NCBI RefSeq assembly: GCF_000230895.2
Contig: NC_016604.1
Location: 4,278,001-4,342,000, forward strand
Length of the DNA: 64,000 nucleotides
Direction: 5' to 3'
From: Mycolicibacterium rhodesiae NBB3
GTDB taxonomy: Bacteria > Actinomycetota > Actinomycetes > Mycobacteriales > Mycobacteriaceae
Made by a program: the position numbers and the translations under genes. The notes beneath the pieces were generated by a model. That model did no database searches and was not told the DNA's origin. It worked only from the letters and a program-made list of their open reading frames with translations. Positions 8,794 to 17,510 of this stretch are shown piece after piece; the stretch's first letter is position 1, and each line of letters begins with the position of its first letter.

Positions 8794-10230
8794 TCAGATC
8801 ATGTATTCCAGCTGAAGCTGACCTTCCTGTTCCTCGGTGTGCGCGTTGCCGAGCAATGTCTCTGCGACGTGGCGTGCCTGTACACGCAACTCCGGAACCG
8901 CGATCGTCTCCCAGTAGGTGCCGCGCAGCATCGGTCCCAGCGCGAGCAGCCACGGCGAACGGTCCCCGGTCGCGGTCAGCACGGTGTGGTCGAAGTCCAC
9001 TCCGATGCCCATGTCGGTGTCGTCCGGAGCGATCACGCCCCGCCGCAGCAGGTTCTGCAGCAATACCGATTGTGTCGCAGTGAATTTCGTAGCAGGACCG
9101 GTGGCGTTGATCACCAGGTTGCCCTCCAGCGAGGTCCCATCGGCGAGGTCGACTGCGATGGTGTCGGCTGCGGCCCGCAACTTCTCGATGGACTCCGCAC
9201 GGACCTGCAGCTGACCGGTCAGCTGCGAGCTGGTGATCTGCGCATAGATGTCCGGAGCGATCCGATGGCGGAACACGTTCCACCGTGCCGCGTGCTTCTT
9301 GGCGAACCGGAGTTTCTCGTCGTGGGTGAATCCGCTCCAGATGCGTTGGGTGTGTGAGCGCAACTTGTCGACGATGATCGCGGGATTGGCGTTGCGCGCG
9401 TGCAGGATTGCGCAGTGCTCCTCGATGAGCAACAAGAGGTCGTCGAGTCCCAGGGTGGCGACGTCGACTCCCCGCGGTGGAAAATCCGGAAATCGGATAC
9501 CGCGAAAGTGCGAGTGCGGAAACCAGCCGTGGCGAGACACCGCGTGGATACTGCCGAGCCATCCCTTGGCGCGCAGAGTGAGGATGGCGTCGACGGCGGT
9601 GAGCCCCGTGCCGAGGATGACGATGCTTTCGTCGTAGGCGGGCAGGCGGTCCTCCCATGCCTGCCACGGATTGGCGACCCACGCCGGGTGGTCGGTGAGG
9701 TTCTCGGCGCCGGGCAGGGCCGCAGGCGGCTCATTACCGGTGGCCAGGACCACGCGGTCGGCCTCCAGCGTCGCCCCGTCCTCCAGGTGGACGAGACAAC
9801 TGGATTCCCGCGGTTCGACGTCGACCGCTTTGCCGATGACGAACTGCGACGTCGCGGGTGTCACCTCACCGGGGCTCTGCAGATGGTGCTGGACGATGGA
9901 GCGCAGGTAGTCCCCGTAGATCTGGCGCGGTACGAATCGCTCACGTAGGTCGGTTTCGGTGGCCGATTCGAATTCTGACCGGGTCCGAAGCCATTGCAGG
10001 AAATGGTCGGGCTCGTAGGGGAAAGCGGACATGTTCCGTGCCGCGACGTTGAGCAGGTACTCGGGTCTCCTCAGACGGTATGCAACTCCACGTCCGACTG
10101 AAGGTTCGTCATTGATGACGGTGATGTGCAGCGGTTCTTCGCTCAGTCGCGCGACGTTCACCGCGCTCATGGCACCGCTGAAGCCTCCACCGATGACGAC
10201 GATCCGACGAGGTCGTGATGGTTGGTCCAC
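8794..10230 (-). CDS. FAD/NAD(P)-binding oxidoreductase
   Basis: A 478-residue flavoprotein. An N-terminal Rossmann motif (VVIGGGFSGAMSA) binds FAD, and a second dinucleotide loop (VILGTGLTAVDAI, about residue 205) binds NAD(P). The family is the NAD_binding_9/HpyO-like group found in many actinobacteria, with no settled reaction. The start is the ATG followed by DQPSRPRRIVVIGGG. It is a single gene, with a 199-base non-coding stretch upstream in which I see nothing recognisable. Confidence 0.8.
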   Translation of the reverse strand: MDQPSRPRRIVVIGGGFSGAMSAVNVARLSEEPLHITVINDEPSVGRGVAYRLRRPEYLLNVAARNMSAFPYEPDHFLQWLRTRSEFESATETDLRERFVPRQIYGDYLRSIVQHHLQSPGEVTPATSQFVIGKAVDVEPRESSCLVHLEDGATLEADRVVLATGNEPPAALPGAENLTDHPAWVANPWQAWEDRLPAYDESIVILGTGLTAVDAILTLRAKGWLGSIHAVSRHGWFPHSHFRGIRFPDFPPRGVDVATLGLDDLLLLIEEHCAILHARNANPAIIVDKLRSHTQRIWSGFTHDEKLRFAKKHAARWNVFRHRIAPDIYAQITSSQLTGQLQVRAESIEKLRAAADTIAVDLADGTSLEGNLVINATGPATKFTATQSVLLQNLLRRGVIAPDDTDMGIGVDFDHTVLTATGDRSPWLLALGPMLRGTYWETIAVPELRVQARHVAETLLGNAHTEEQEGQLQLEYMI

Positions 10231-10429
10231 GTGTCCCCAATATCAGCGTCGAGAGATCGGTGTTTCAAGGTCAGTATCCACGCGTTGTTCAGTTTCGAAG
10301 GAAAGGCGGTCGAACCGGCGCTTTGCCATCAACCTGATTCGAAGTGAGCACCACGGCTGTCCTGCGATTCCATACAATTCGAGCCGCTGCTGCCGATTCC
10401 GCTCAGCCTTCGGTACCTAGCCTGCGTAC

Positions 10430-10567
10430 ATGGGCGAATATCCGGAAGTCACCGCCCCCGACGCTGGAGTCGTTCCCAGACTGCAGCCCGTTGGCCACTG
10501 GCCATGGGTGCTGCTGCTCCTAGGGGTGGCGATCATCGTGCTGGGCGGGGTCCTGTTGAGTCCGTGA
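10430..10567 (+). CDS. 45-residue single-pass membrane protein
   Basis: A short frame encoding a hydrophilic N-terminus and one transmembrane helix (about residues 24-43, rich in Leu, Val, Ile). The stop lies 2 bases from the convergent stop of the ANTAR gene. Codon use at third positions is GC-rich, as in real genes here. No family recognised. It resembles the small membrane peptides common in mycobacteria. Confidence 0.55.
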   Translation: MGEYPEVTAPDAGVVPRLQPVGHWPWVLLLLGVAIIVLGGVLLSP

Positions 10568-10569
10568 TG

Positions 10570-10875
10570 TCAGGCGGGCGATGCGACCCGTTCGGCCCTG
10601 ATCAGTTCGCCCCAGATGTTGAAGGCGTCGATGTTGTCGGCGGACGAGGTTCCGCTCGCGACCGCGACCAGTCCGCTTGCGATCGTGCCGATACCTATTC
10701 CCGTCTGGCGTGTCACCTGGACGAGTTCGGTAAACGCCTCGGCCGGCGAGCAACCTCGAAGACCGACCAGGACACCGATCGCCGTGTCGATCACCTTGCG
10801 CGACGTGTCGTTGGCTCGAAGGCCGGTGTAGCTCACGGCGACGATGGTGCTAGGGCTGCGGTGCGCAGCCAACAC
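10570..10875 (-). CDS. ANTAR-domain protein
   Basis: About 101 residues containing an ANTAR RNA-binding domain (SRKVIDTAIGVLVGLRGCSPAEAFTEL in part, about residues 25-75). ANTAR proteins bind paired RNA hairpins and prevent premature termination. In mycobacteria they regulate lipid and redox genes. No sensor domain is present, so it is either a stand-alone ANTAR or a truncated one. The start is uncertain; I use the GTG at 10875. It is divergent from the 2-oxoglutarate oxygenase gene. Confidence 0.65.
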   Translation of the reverse strand: MLAAHRSPSTIVAVSYTGLRANDTSRKVIDTAIGVLVGLRGCSPAEAFTELVQVTRQTGIGIGTIASGLVAVASGTSSADNIDAFNIWGELIRAERVASPA

Positions 10876-10891
10876 ATTGGCGCATGGTGAT

Positions 10892-10926
10892 TTAACGGTT
10901 TCTGCATGCCGGTGCGATGTCGTTAA
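10892..10926. promoter_or_regulatory. inverted repeat TTAACG-N23-CGTTAA
   Basis: Perfect 6-base arms in the divergent region between the ANTAR gene and the oxygenase gene. The right arm lies inside the longer possible N-terminus of the oxygenase, which is one reason to prefer the later start of that gene. It may be a regulator site; the regulator is unknown. Confidence 0.3.
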
Positions 10927-10967
10927 CCCAGATGGCCGGCGCCGCAGTGCGGGTCGACAATGGAGCG

Positions 10968-11960
10968 ATGCTTGCCGTTCTCGATCTCGCGGACTCCGAA
11001 GCCGAGCCTGCCCGGTTGCGGGCACAGTTGCGCGAAGCCGCGCACGACAGCGGATTCTTCTACCTGGTAGGCCACGGTGTGCCGCGACACCGGATGGACG
11101 GGGTGCTCGCCCTGGCCCGGGAGTTCTTCGCGCTGCCGCTCGACGCGAAGAACGAGATCAGCCAGCTGAACAGTCCGCAGTTCCGTGGTTATTCGCGCAT
11201 CGGTGGCGAGCTCACCAACGGAAAGGTCGATTGGCGCGAACAGATCGACATCGGACCGGAACGGCCGGTCATCGACGGGGCCGACGGATACTGGCGGCTC
11301 CAGGGACCCAACCTGTGGCCGTCGACTCCGGCGGGTTTCCGTACGGCTTTCGAGGAGTGGGCGGCGACGCTGTCGGACGTCGGTATCCGGCTGCTGCGCC
11401 ACTGGGCGGTATCGCTCGGGGCGGCAAAGGACACCTTCGATGCGGCCTTCGCCGACCGGCCAGCCACACTGATCAAAGTCGTGCGCTATCCCGGCACCAG
11501 CGACACGTCACAAGGTGTTGGCGTGCACAAGGATTCGGGGGTGTTGACTCTGTTGCTGCTGGAGCAGGGCTCCGAAGGTCTGCAGGTCGAAGTAGACGCG
11601 GGAAAGTGGATCGACGTGCCGCCGCTGCCCGATGGACTCATCGTCAACATCGGCGAGCTGCTCGAGGTCGCGACGGGTGGATATCTTCGCGCCACTCGGC
11701 ATCGCGTGCTCGCTCCACCCTCCGGCACCGATCGCGTGTCCATCCCGTTCTTTCTGAACCCGGCCCTCGATGCGACCGTGCCGATCATCTCGCTGCCCGC
11801 CGAGTTGGCGGCGTTGTCACGGGGCGTCGAGGCAGACCCGGACAATCCAATATTCAACACGTACGGCGAGAACGCGTGGAAGTCGCGAACCCGCGCACAC
11901 CCTGACGTCGCCGAACTGCATCACGGCATCACCCCGAAGGGAGCCGCCTCCGCCACCTAG
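10968..11960 (+). CDS. 2-oxoglutarate/Fe(II) oxygenase, isopenicillin-N-synthase-like
   Basis: A 330-residue non-haem iron oxygenase. The N-terminal DIOX_N region has HDSGFFYLVGHGVP. The iron ligands are His and Asp in VHKDSG and His in ATRHRV, with the RVSIPFF arginine/serine for 2-oxoglutarate. The start is uncertain: ATG 10968 begins directly at the conserved domain and has GGAG 2 bases upstream. ATG 10917 would add 17 residues without recognisable structure. Its stop and the stop of the convergent HNH gene share the palindrome CTAG. Substrate unknown. Confidence 0.82.
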   Translation: MLAVLDLADSEAEPARLRAQLREAAHDSGFFYLVGHGVPRHRMDGVLALAREFFALPLDAKNEISQLNSPQFRGYSRIGGELTNGKVDWREQIDIGPERPVIDGADGYWRLQGPNLWPSTPAGFRTAFEEWAATLSDVGIRLLRHWAVSLGAAKDTFDAAFADRPATLIKVVRYPGTSDTSQGVGVHKDSGVLTLLLLEQGSEGLQVEVDAGKWIDVPPLPDGLIVNIGELLEVATGGYLRATRHRVLAPPSGTDRVSIPFFLNPALDATVPIISLPAELAALSRGVEADPDNPIFNTYGENAWKSRTRAHPDVAELHHGITPKGAASAT

Positions 11961-13489
11961 AACGGTGGTGGGTCGGAGTTGTTCTGTGCGCGTTCGGCTT
12001 TGATGCGTGCGTCGCGGTCTTCGGCTCGGGTGCGTTGGCGTTGGGGCATCATCAATCCCCGGTCGGTGTTGAACCTCTGGGCTGTGGGTGGGGGTGGAAG
12101 CGGCCCGGTGTCGGTGTCCCAATCTGGGAAGTAACTTCGACTGCCTGGATACGTTGTATAGGTGTGGCCGGTCGGCGAGGTCCACACCGCCGCCCCGTCG
12201 GGACGCAGGGTGAGTTCCCAGTCGCCGGTCCAAAACGTCTTGAGTAGGTGATGCTTTCGGCACAGACACGCCAGGTTCGACGGATGCGTAGGCCCGACGG
12301 GATACGGGATCACGTGGTCGATGTCGCAATTCTGGGCCGGTGCCGTGCAGCCGGGGAACCGGCACGTCAGATCCCGACCTCGCACAAACCGCGCCAACGC
12401 CGCCGACGGGCGATACCCCGACTCCGGCTGCGCATCCACCGCAGTGCACAGCGGGCGCAGTGTGGCGCCGTTGCGCAACAGTTCGGCCAGCAGCGGTGTC
12501 GGCAACACCTCAGTACCGGACAGGATCGCCGTGCCCGAGGACACCGGAGCGGGAGTCGGGGTCGGCAGCGTGGGAGTGGAAGGCGCGTCGATCGGGGGCG
12601 CAGCAGGCTCGTGCGCGGTGTTCTGGAGGCCGTCAAGGGTGGCTTGGTCGGTGTACACGGTGACGACGATCGAAGACTTCGGCGCCGGATGACTCTCGCG
12701 GGCGGGGCAGTTCGGCGAATCGCACGCACACAGCAGGTGATGATTGCCGTGGCCGAGTGCGGCCAGCGCGGCCGCCCGGCGCTGCCCGGCCGTGCGGGGA
12801 TCGTCCTCGCACACCGTGGCCGCCATCGCCGCGATCGTGGTCTTCAACACCGCAGCATCAGCAGCATTGAGGCGGCCCCATACCGAGGTCGTGCCGTTTT
12901 CGTCCTCGAGGTCGCCGACCACGAAGTCACAACTGCGCGCCACCGTCTTGCTCACGATCAGCGCGGCGGGGTCGTGCTCCAACACCAACGCATCCACCGC
13001 GGCGATCAACTTGTCCTCGGCCAGCGGCCCCCACGTCCCCGCCCGCGTGGCGATCGCGGTATCGATCACCGCCCACACCGCCTCGTCGGTGATCAATTGG
13101 GTGCGCCAGGTGATCGCCCCCACCACCCGCACACTGAGATCACCACGGCTGAACAACTCCGCCACCAACGGCAGGTGATCACGCAACGCGACCGCGATGC
13201 GCATCTGACCCGAGGCTTTGCGCGAGGTGATGGTCATCGCCGCGGCGACCTCGGCGGCCGCGCTGTCCCACCCATCACACGCCCACCGCGCCCGCTCGTC
13301 ATCATCGAGCACCCGGCGACGCTTGAGTTCAGCGATCGCGGCCAACCGGCGCGCTGCCGCCGCAGCCTCGGCCCGCGCACCGTCGGCGATCGCGGCCACC
13401 ACCTCGGCGTCACCAACCCCCGCGAACTCGGACTCGAACACATGTTCGATATTACTCGGATCCACTGACGGGCGCACGCAGTTATCCAC
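11957..13489 (-). CDS. HNH endonuclease with DUF222 (13E12 family)
   Basis: A 510-residue protein with an N-terminal helical DUF222 region (about 15-330) and a C-terminal HNH nuclease motif (CRFPGCTAPAQNCDIDH, then CLCRKHHLLKT, about 380-430) with zinc-binding cysteines. This is the 13E12-type family, which is multicopy in mycobacteria and often viewed as a mobile or selfish nuclease family. The GTG at 13489 gives the longest form; a later GTG at 13441 (FESEFAGVG) is equally possible. The C-terminus is proline-rich. No flanking repeats are visible, so recent transposition is not supported. Confidence 0.85.
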   Translation of the reverse strand: MDNCVRPSVDPSNIEHVFESEFAGVGDAEVVAAIADGARAEAAAAARRLAAIAELKRRRVLDDDERARWACDGWDSAAAEVAAAMTITSRKASGQMRIAVALRDHLPLVAELFSRGDLSVRVVGAITWRTQLITDEAVWAVIDTAIATRAGTWGPLAEDKLIAAVDALVLEHDPAALIVSKTVARSCDFVVGDLEDENGTTSVWGRLNAADAAVLKTTIAAMAATVCEDDPRTAGQRRAAALAALGHGNHHLLCACDSPNCPARESHPAPKSSIVVTVYTDQATLDGLQNTAHEPAAPPIDAPSTPTLPTPTPAPVSSGTAILSGTEVLPTPLLAELLRNGATLRPLCTAVDAQPESGYRPSAALARFVRGRDLTCRFPGCTAPAQNCDIDHVIPYPVGPTHPSNLACLCRKHHLLKTFWTGDWELTLRPDGAAVWTSPTGHTYTTYPGSRSYFPDWDTDTGPLPPPPTAQRFNTDRGLMMPQRQRTRAEDRDARIKAERAQNNSDPPPF

Positions 13490-13622
13490 AGGCCCAATTC
13501 ATCCGGCTGATCACAACCATCGGCAGATCCACGACCGACGGTTAGGTTTGCGGCCCGTCTGCACCCGCGCGGCCCGGCGCGGCTGCAGCCTGCTGGGCGT
13601 ACGCGCACTCGCCGCGCTGTGA

Positions 13623-15632
13623 TTACGTCGGCGCGTTGGCCGGCACGAATACCCCCGAGCTGTCGGCCTCCTCCTCGGCGCGGATGACGTGCACGACGGC
13701 ATTGATCAACGCCAGATGGGTGAACGCCTGCGGGAAGTTGCCCAGATGGCGCCCGGTCCGCGGTTCGATCTCCTCGGCGTAGAGATGCAGCGGGCTCGCG
13801 AACGACAGCAGACGTTCGCACAGGTGCTTGGCGCGGTGGAATTCGCCGATCTCGACCAGCGCGGACACCAGCCAGAACGAGCAGATCGTGAAGGTGCCCT
13901 CGTCGCCTGAGAGGCCGTCGTCAGTCTCCTCGACGCGATACCGCAGCACCAACCCTTCCTCGGTCAGTTCGTCGGCGATCGCCAGCACTGTCGCGCGCAC
14001 CCGGGGGTCGTCGCTCGGCAGGAAGCGGGTGAGCACCGCCAGCAGCAGCGACGCGTCCAGCGCGTCGTCGCCGTAACGCTGGGTCAGCACGCCGCGCGAG
14101 TCCACGCCCTTCTTGAGAATGTCGGCCTTGATCTCCTCGGCAATCGCACGCCACTGCTGGGCATAGGACTTCTCGCCCTGTAGTTCAGCGAGTTTGGAGC
14201 CGCGGTCCAGAGCGACCCAGCACATGATCTTGCTGGAGGTGAAGTGCTGCGGCTCACCACGCACCTCCCAGATTCCGCGGTCGGGTTCCTTCCAGTGCTT
14301 GATGGCCTCCTCGACCTGTTGCTTGAGCACCGGCCACAGGGTGTCGGAGATCTGCTCGCGCGACTTTGCATGCAGATACACCGAATCCAGCATCGTGCCC
14401 CAGATGTCATGCTGCATCTGGTCGTACGCGCCGTTGCCGATGCGGACCGGCCGAGCGCCGTCGTAGCCGGACAGGTGATGGAGCTCCTCCTCGACAAGGC
14501 TGCGTTCGCCACCGACGGCGTACATCACCTGAAGTGGGTGGCGCTCACCGTTGTTGGCCCCGGACACGTCGGCGATGAACGCGAAGAAGTCGTCGGCCTC
14601 ACGATCGAGACCCAAGGTGTACAGGCCCCACAGTGCGAAGGTGGAGTCGCGCACCCAGGCGTACCGGTAGTCCCAGTTCCGTTCGCCCTGAGGGGTTTCC
14701 GGCAGCGACGTGGTGGGCGCCGCCAGTAGCGCGCCGGTCGGCGAATAGGTCAGGCCCTTCAGCGTCAACGCGCTGCGCTGCAAGTACGCCCGCCACGGGT
14801 GATCCGGGAATTCGCCGATGTTGATCCATTGGCGCCAACACTCGCTGGTCTGCCACATCTTGTCGGCGGCCTCGTCGTAGGTCTGCGGTGCCGGGTGCTT
14901 GGACCAGCTCAACGCAACGAAGACGTTGTCGCCCTCCTTCATGCGGGTGCGCGCGCGGGCTTCGTGGCCCTCCAGCCCCAACCGCAGGTTGGTGGTCAGC
15001 CGCATCGTCGGATGCGCATCGGGGTCGCGATGCGCCCGGGCGATCGCCTCGCCGTATGCCTGGGCGGAGTACTCCCACGTGGCGGGAATGCGGTGGTAGT
15101 CGAACGCGGGCTCGCAGTTCATCACCAACTCGACGGTGCCGCTCACACACCGCACGGTGCGCAACAGGATGTGTTCGGCATCCCAGTCCATCGGGGTGCG
15201 CCGGTGGGTTCGCGACCGCCTCTCGAGGTCGTGCCAAGGACCCATCACCAGCGCGTCGCGCACGATGATCCAGCCGGTGTGGGTCTGCCAGGTGGTCTCC
15301 AATATGAGGCTGCCCGGCAGGTAGCGACGCGCGGCGGGCACCGCTACGCCGTAGGGCGCGAGGCGGAAATGGCCCGCTCCGCGGTCCAGAATCGCGCCGA
15401 ACACGCTGGGGGAATCGGGGCGCGGAACGCACAGCCACTCCACCGACCCCGCCGACGAGATCAGGCAGGTGGTTTCGCAATCCGAAAGAAACGCATAGTC
15501 GGCGATCGGGGGAAAAGGATTCCGCAGCGACCCACCGGATGTGTACGGCACCGGGGCCGTCACACTCAACGGGGCGTCGTAGTCGATCTTTTTCGATGAC
15601 CCGCCGGAGGTCTCAGTGTCTTGCAGAACCAT
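13623..15632 (-). CDS. GH15-family trehalase (Rv2402 type)
   Basis: About 669 residues in glycoside hydrolase family 15. An N-terminal beta-sandwich (LSDCETTCLISSAGSVEWLC region) is followed by an alpha/alpha barrel with NWDYRYAWVRDSTF (about residue 330 on). The mycobacterial member in this position, Rv2402, has been reported to hydrolyse trehalose to glucose, so cytoplasmic trehalose recycling is the likely job. I chose the ATG giving MVLQDTETSGG; the frame continues 27 codons further upstream without clear support. It follows the FAD monooxygenase gene on the same strand. Confidence 0.88.
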   Translation of the reverse strand: MVLQDTETSGGSSKKIDYDAPLSVTAPVPYTSGGSLRNPFPPIADYAFLSDCETTCLISSAGSVEWLCVPRPDSPSVFGAILDRGAGHFRLAPYGVAVPAARRYLPGSLILETTWQTHTGWIIVRDALVMGPWHDLERRSRTHRRTPMDWDAEHILLRTVRCVSGTVELVMNCEPAFDYHRIPATWEYSAQAYGEAIARAHRDPDAHPTMRLTTNLRLGLEGHEARARTRMKEGDNVFVALSWSKHPAPQTYDEAADKMWQTSECWRQWINIGEFPDHPWRAYLQRSALTLKGLTYSPTGALLAAPTTSLPETPQGERNWDYRYAWVRDSTFALWGLYTLGLDREADDFFAFIADVSGANNGERHPLQVMYAVGGERSLVEEELHHLSGYDGARPVRIGNGAYDQMQHDIWGTMLDSVYLHAKSREQISDTLWPVLKQQVEEAIKHWKEPDRGIWEVRGEPQHFTSSKIMCWVALDRGSKLAELQGEKSYAQQWRAIAEEIKADILKKGVDSRGVLTQRYGDDALDASLLLAVLTRFLPSDDPRVRATVLAIADELTEEGLVLRYRVEETDDGLSGDEGTFTICSFWLVSALVEIGEFHRAKHLCERLLSFASPLHLYAEEIEPRTGRHLGNFPQAFTHLALINAVVHVIRAEEEADSSGVFVPANAPT

Positions 15633-15699
15633 CCCGACATCATCGACCGCCGACCTGCCCGGCGTCCACTCATTGCGTGCGTGTCCCCTGGCAGCACGA

Positions 15700-16932
15700 T
15701 CAACGCCGGGCAAACCCCGGGATGTGCTCGGGCAACGGGCCGATCGCTATGCCGTACCCGGCCGCCGTGCGCAGAGGCCGGAACCGGGCCGCGAGTCGTA
15801 TCAGCAACGGCGTCTTCGCCTGACCCGTCGACACCCTGTTCTCGTCGATGGCGACCGCGATCACCCGGCGATGCACCATCCGCTGCACTGCCTGGATCAG
15901 CGCTGCAGGCAACCAGCGCCGCGCCTGGATTAGGGCTAGATGCCTGGTAGAGACGGTGCCTGCACGTAACGGGCCTGCCAGGACGCGAGCTGCCGCCACG
16001 GCATCGGCGACCGCCAGATTGATCCCCACGCCACCGACGGGGGACATGGCATGGGCGGCGTCGCCGATCAGCAACAACCCGTCGCAGTACCAGCGCGGTA
16101 GCCGGTTGAGCTGCACGTCGAGCAGTTTGACGTCGTCGAAGGACGTCAACGCCCCGAGATGGTCGGCCAACCACGGCACCAGGGCGACCACACCGCGATG
16201 CAGCGCTTCGATGCCCTGCGCACGCAGTTCGGAGTCGCGGCCCTTCGGGATCACATAGGCGCATTGGTAGTAATCGCCGCGATCGATCACGATCTGCGCC
16301 GCCCCGCTGCCGAGTACCCCCGCCAGGCCGTGCGGGTCGTCGGCGTCGCGGGGCAGCCGGAACCACCACACGTCCATCGGCGTTCCAAAGCTTCTCGGCC
16401 GCATGTTCATGGCACTGCGCAGGGTGGACGACCGGCCGTCGCACGCGACCGTCAGCGCCGCGCGCAGTTCGCGTGTCTCGCCGTCGGCGCCGCGGTAACG
16501 GACACCGACGACCTTGCCGGCGTGCATGATCGGCCCCAGCACCTCGGTGCTGCGAAGCAGGTGGAACGTCGGCTCCTTCTCGGCGGCGGCGGCCAGCAGC
16601 TCGAGAAAATCCCACTGCGGTACCAGCGCAATGTGCTTGTGGGGTCCGGGGATTCGGTTCAGGTCGATGCAGACATCGGCGCCCTGCACGCTCATGGTCA
16701 GCGTGTCGATCTCGCGGTGCGGCATGCGGGCGAACTCCGATGTCAGCCCCAGCTCGTCGAGGAGGCGAAGGGTGCTCGCGTGCACGGTGTCGCCGCGGAA
16801 GTCGCGTAGGAAGTCGGCGTGTTTCTCCATGACCGTGACGTCCACGCCGGCGCGTGCCAGCAGCAGTCCGAGCATGATCCCCGCGGGACCGCCACCGGCG
16901 ACGATGCATGTGGTGTTTCCATCAGCGATCAC
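15700..16932 (-). CDS. FAD-dependent aromatic-ring-type monooxygenase
   Basis: A 410-residue class A flavoprotein monooxygenase (PHBH/UbiH-like). The FAD Rossmann motif is VAGGGPAGIMLGLLLARAG, the middle motif is VACDGRSSTLR (DG motif), and the second FAD motif is LLIGDAAHAMSPVGGVGINLA. Start is GTG. Substrate unknown; homologs attack phenols, quinones or polyketides. It is divergent from the small membrane-protein pair, whose leaderless promoter lies in the 32-base gap. Confidence 0.87.
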   Translation of the reverse strand: MIADGNTTCIVAGGGPAGIMLGLLLARAGVDVTVMEKHADFLRDFRGDTVHASTLRLLDELGLTSEFARMPHREIDTLTMSVQGADVCIDLNRIPGPHKHIALVPQWDFLELLAAAAEKEPTFHLLRSTEVLGPIMHAGKVVGVRYRGADGETRELRAALTVACDGRSSTLRSAMNMRPRSFGTPMDVWWFRLPRDADDPHGLAGVLGSGAAQIVIDRGDYYQCAYVIPKGRDSELRAQGIEALHRGVVALVPWLADHLGALTSFDDVKLLDVQLNRLPRWYCDGLLLIGDAAHAMSPVGGVGINLAVADAVAAARVLAGPLRAGTVSTRHLALIQARRWLPAALIQAVQRMVHRRVIAVAIDENRVSTGQAKTPLLIRLAARFRPLRTAAGYGIAIGPLPEHIPGFARR

Positions 16933-16952
16933 GCGGCCATTTTCGCATCGAA

Positions 16953-16958
16953 TAGTCT
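16953..16958 (+). promoter_or_regulatory. -10 element TAGTCT of a leaderless transcript
   Basis: TAGTCT fits the mycobacterial TANNNT -10 and ends 6 bases before the ATG at 16965, so transcription likely starts at the start codon. No Shine-Dalgarno is present. Confidence 0.55.
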
Positions 16959-16964
16959 GGCCCG

Positions 16965-17159
16965 ATGGGCGGCTTCCTCAGTTGGTGGGACGGCGTGGAG
17001 CTGTGGCTCACCGGCCTCCCGTTCGTCGCCCAGACCGCGGTGGTGATGCCGGTGGTGCTGGCCTTGGCATACGGGATGGCCGTGCTGCTCGACGGTGCGC
17101 TCGGCAACGGGATACGTGTCTTGCGCCGGGTTCGACACGACGACGAGGACAGCACATGA
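16965..17159 (+). CDS. 64-residue membrane protein (Rv2401 type)
   Basis: A small protein with one clear transmembrane helix (about residues 20-45: FVAQTAVVMPVVLALAYGM) and a charged C-terminal tail (RVLRRVRHDDEDST). The stop overlaps the start of the next tiny gene as ATGA, so the two are cotranslated. M. tuberculosis has small genes Rv2401/Rv2401A at this place between the trehalase and subI. Function unknown. Confidence 0.6.
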   Translation: MGGFLSWWDGVELWLTGLPFVAQTAVVMPVVLALAYGMAVLLDGALGNGIRVLRRVRHDDEDST

Positions 17160-17245
17160 GCGGCGGGATGCCGCGATCCAGGGTGACTTTGGTGCTGGTT
17201 GTCCTCGTCGTGCTGGTGCTCGTCACGTGGTGGCTGACCCGCTAG
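17156..17245 (+). CDS. 29-residue membrane peptide (Rv2401A type)
   Basis: Starts inside the stop of the previous gene (ATGA). It encodes a short basic N-terminus and one hydrophobic helix of Leu and Val ending in TWWLTR. Synteny with Rv2401A and the overlap argue that it is real. Likely a membrane peptide; role unknown. Confidence 0.5.
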   Translation: MSGGMPRSRVTLVLVVLVVLVLVTWWLTR

Positions 17246-17284
17246 CGGGCCCACGCCCGAACGTCGCACCTGGGAAGACTCTGT

Positions 17285-17290
17285 TATTCT
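17285..17290 (+). promoter_or_regulatory. -10 element TATTCT of the sulfate-importer transcript
   Basis: TATTCT (TANNNT type) ends 7 bases before the ATG of the polycysteine uORF, placing the transcript start at or next to that ATG. No convincing -35 is visible. Confidence 0.6.
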
Positions 17291-17297
17291 TCGCGCC

Positions 17298-17390
17298 ATG
17301 CGTATGGCGTCCGGCAACAAGAGTGGTCACATTCTGGCCCTCATTGCCGTGGGTTTCACTGCTGTCGCTGATGTCTGTTGTTGTCGCTGA
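17298..17390 (+). CDS. polycysteine leaderless uORF of the sulfate importer
   Basis: A 30-codon ORF whose product ends in DVCCCR: three consecutive TGT codons, then CGC, then the stop. It has no Shine-Dalgarno and sits 7 bases after a -10 element, so it is read from a leaderless mRNA. Polycysteine leaderless short ORFs are established in mycobacteria as cysteine-responsive attenuators: when cysteinyl-tRNA is scarce the ribosome stalls at the Cys codons and the downstream leader refolds to expose the next start. One of the known cases precedes the sulfate importer operon, as here. The peptide itself is probably dispensable. Confidence 0.85.
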   Translation: MRMASGNKSGHILALIAVGFTAVADVCCCR

Positions 17391-17510
17391 CTCCTCACCC
17401 GTCCTGCGGTCTGGTGTCGGTAGCGGCTGATTGACGTCCGATTACTGATTGATCACCTTGCCGACGTGACGGGACGCCCGCCGCTAATCCCCGCAAGGAA
17501 GGTCACCCAA
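17391..17510 (+). promoter_or_regulatory. attenuator leader of subI-cysTWA
   Basis: A 120-base leader between the uORF stop and subI. CCTTGC (17456-17461) is complementary to GCAAGG (17493-17498), which overlaps the AAGGAAGG ribosome binding site (17495-17502). A small CGGG-ACG-CCCG hairpin sits in the loop. This pairing could hide the subI start when the uORF is translated freely. The pairing is visible in sequence; the switch is inferred from the known polycysteine uORF mechanism. Confidence 0.5.
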
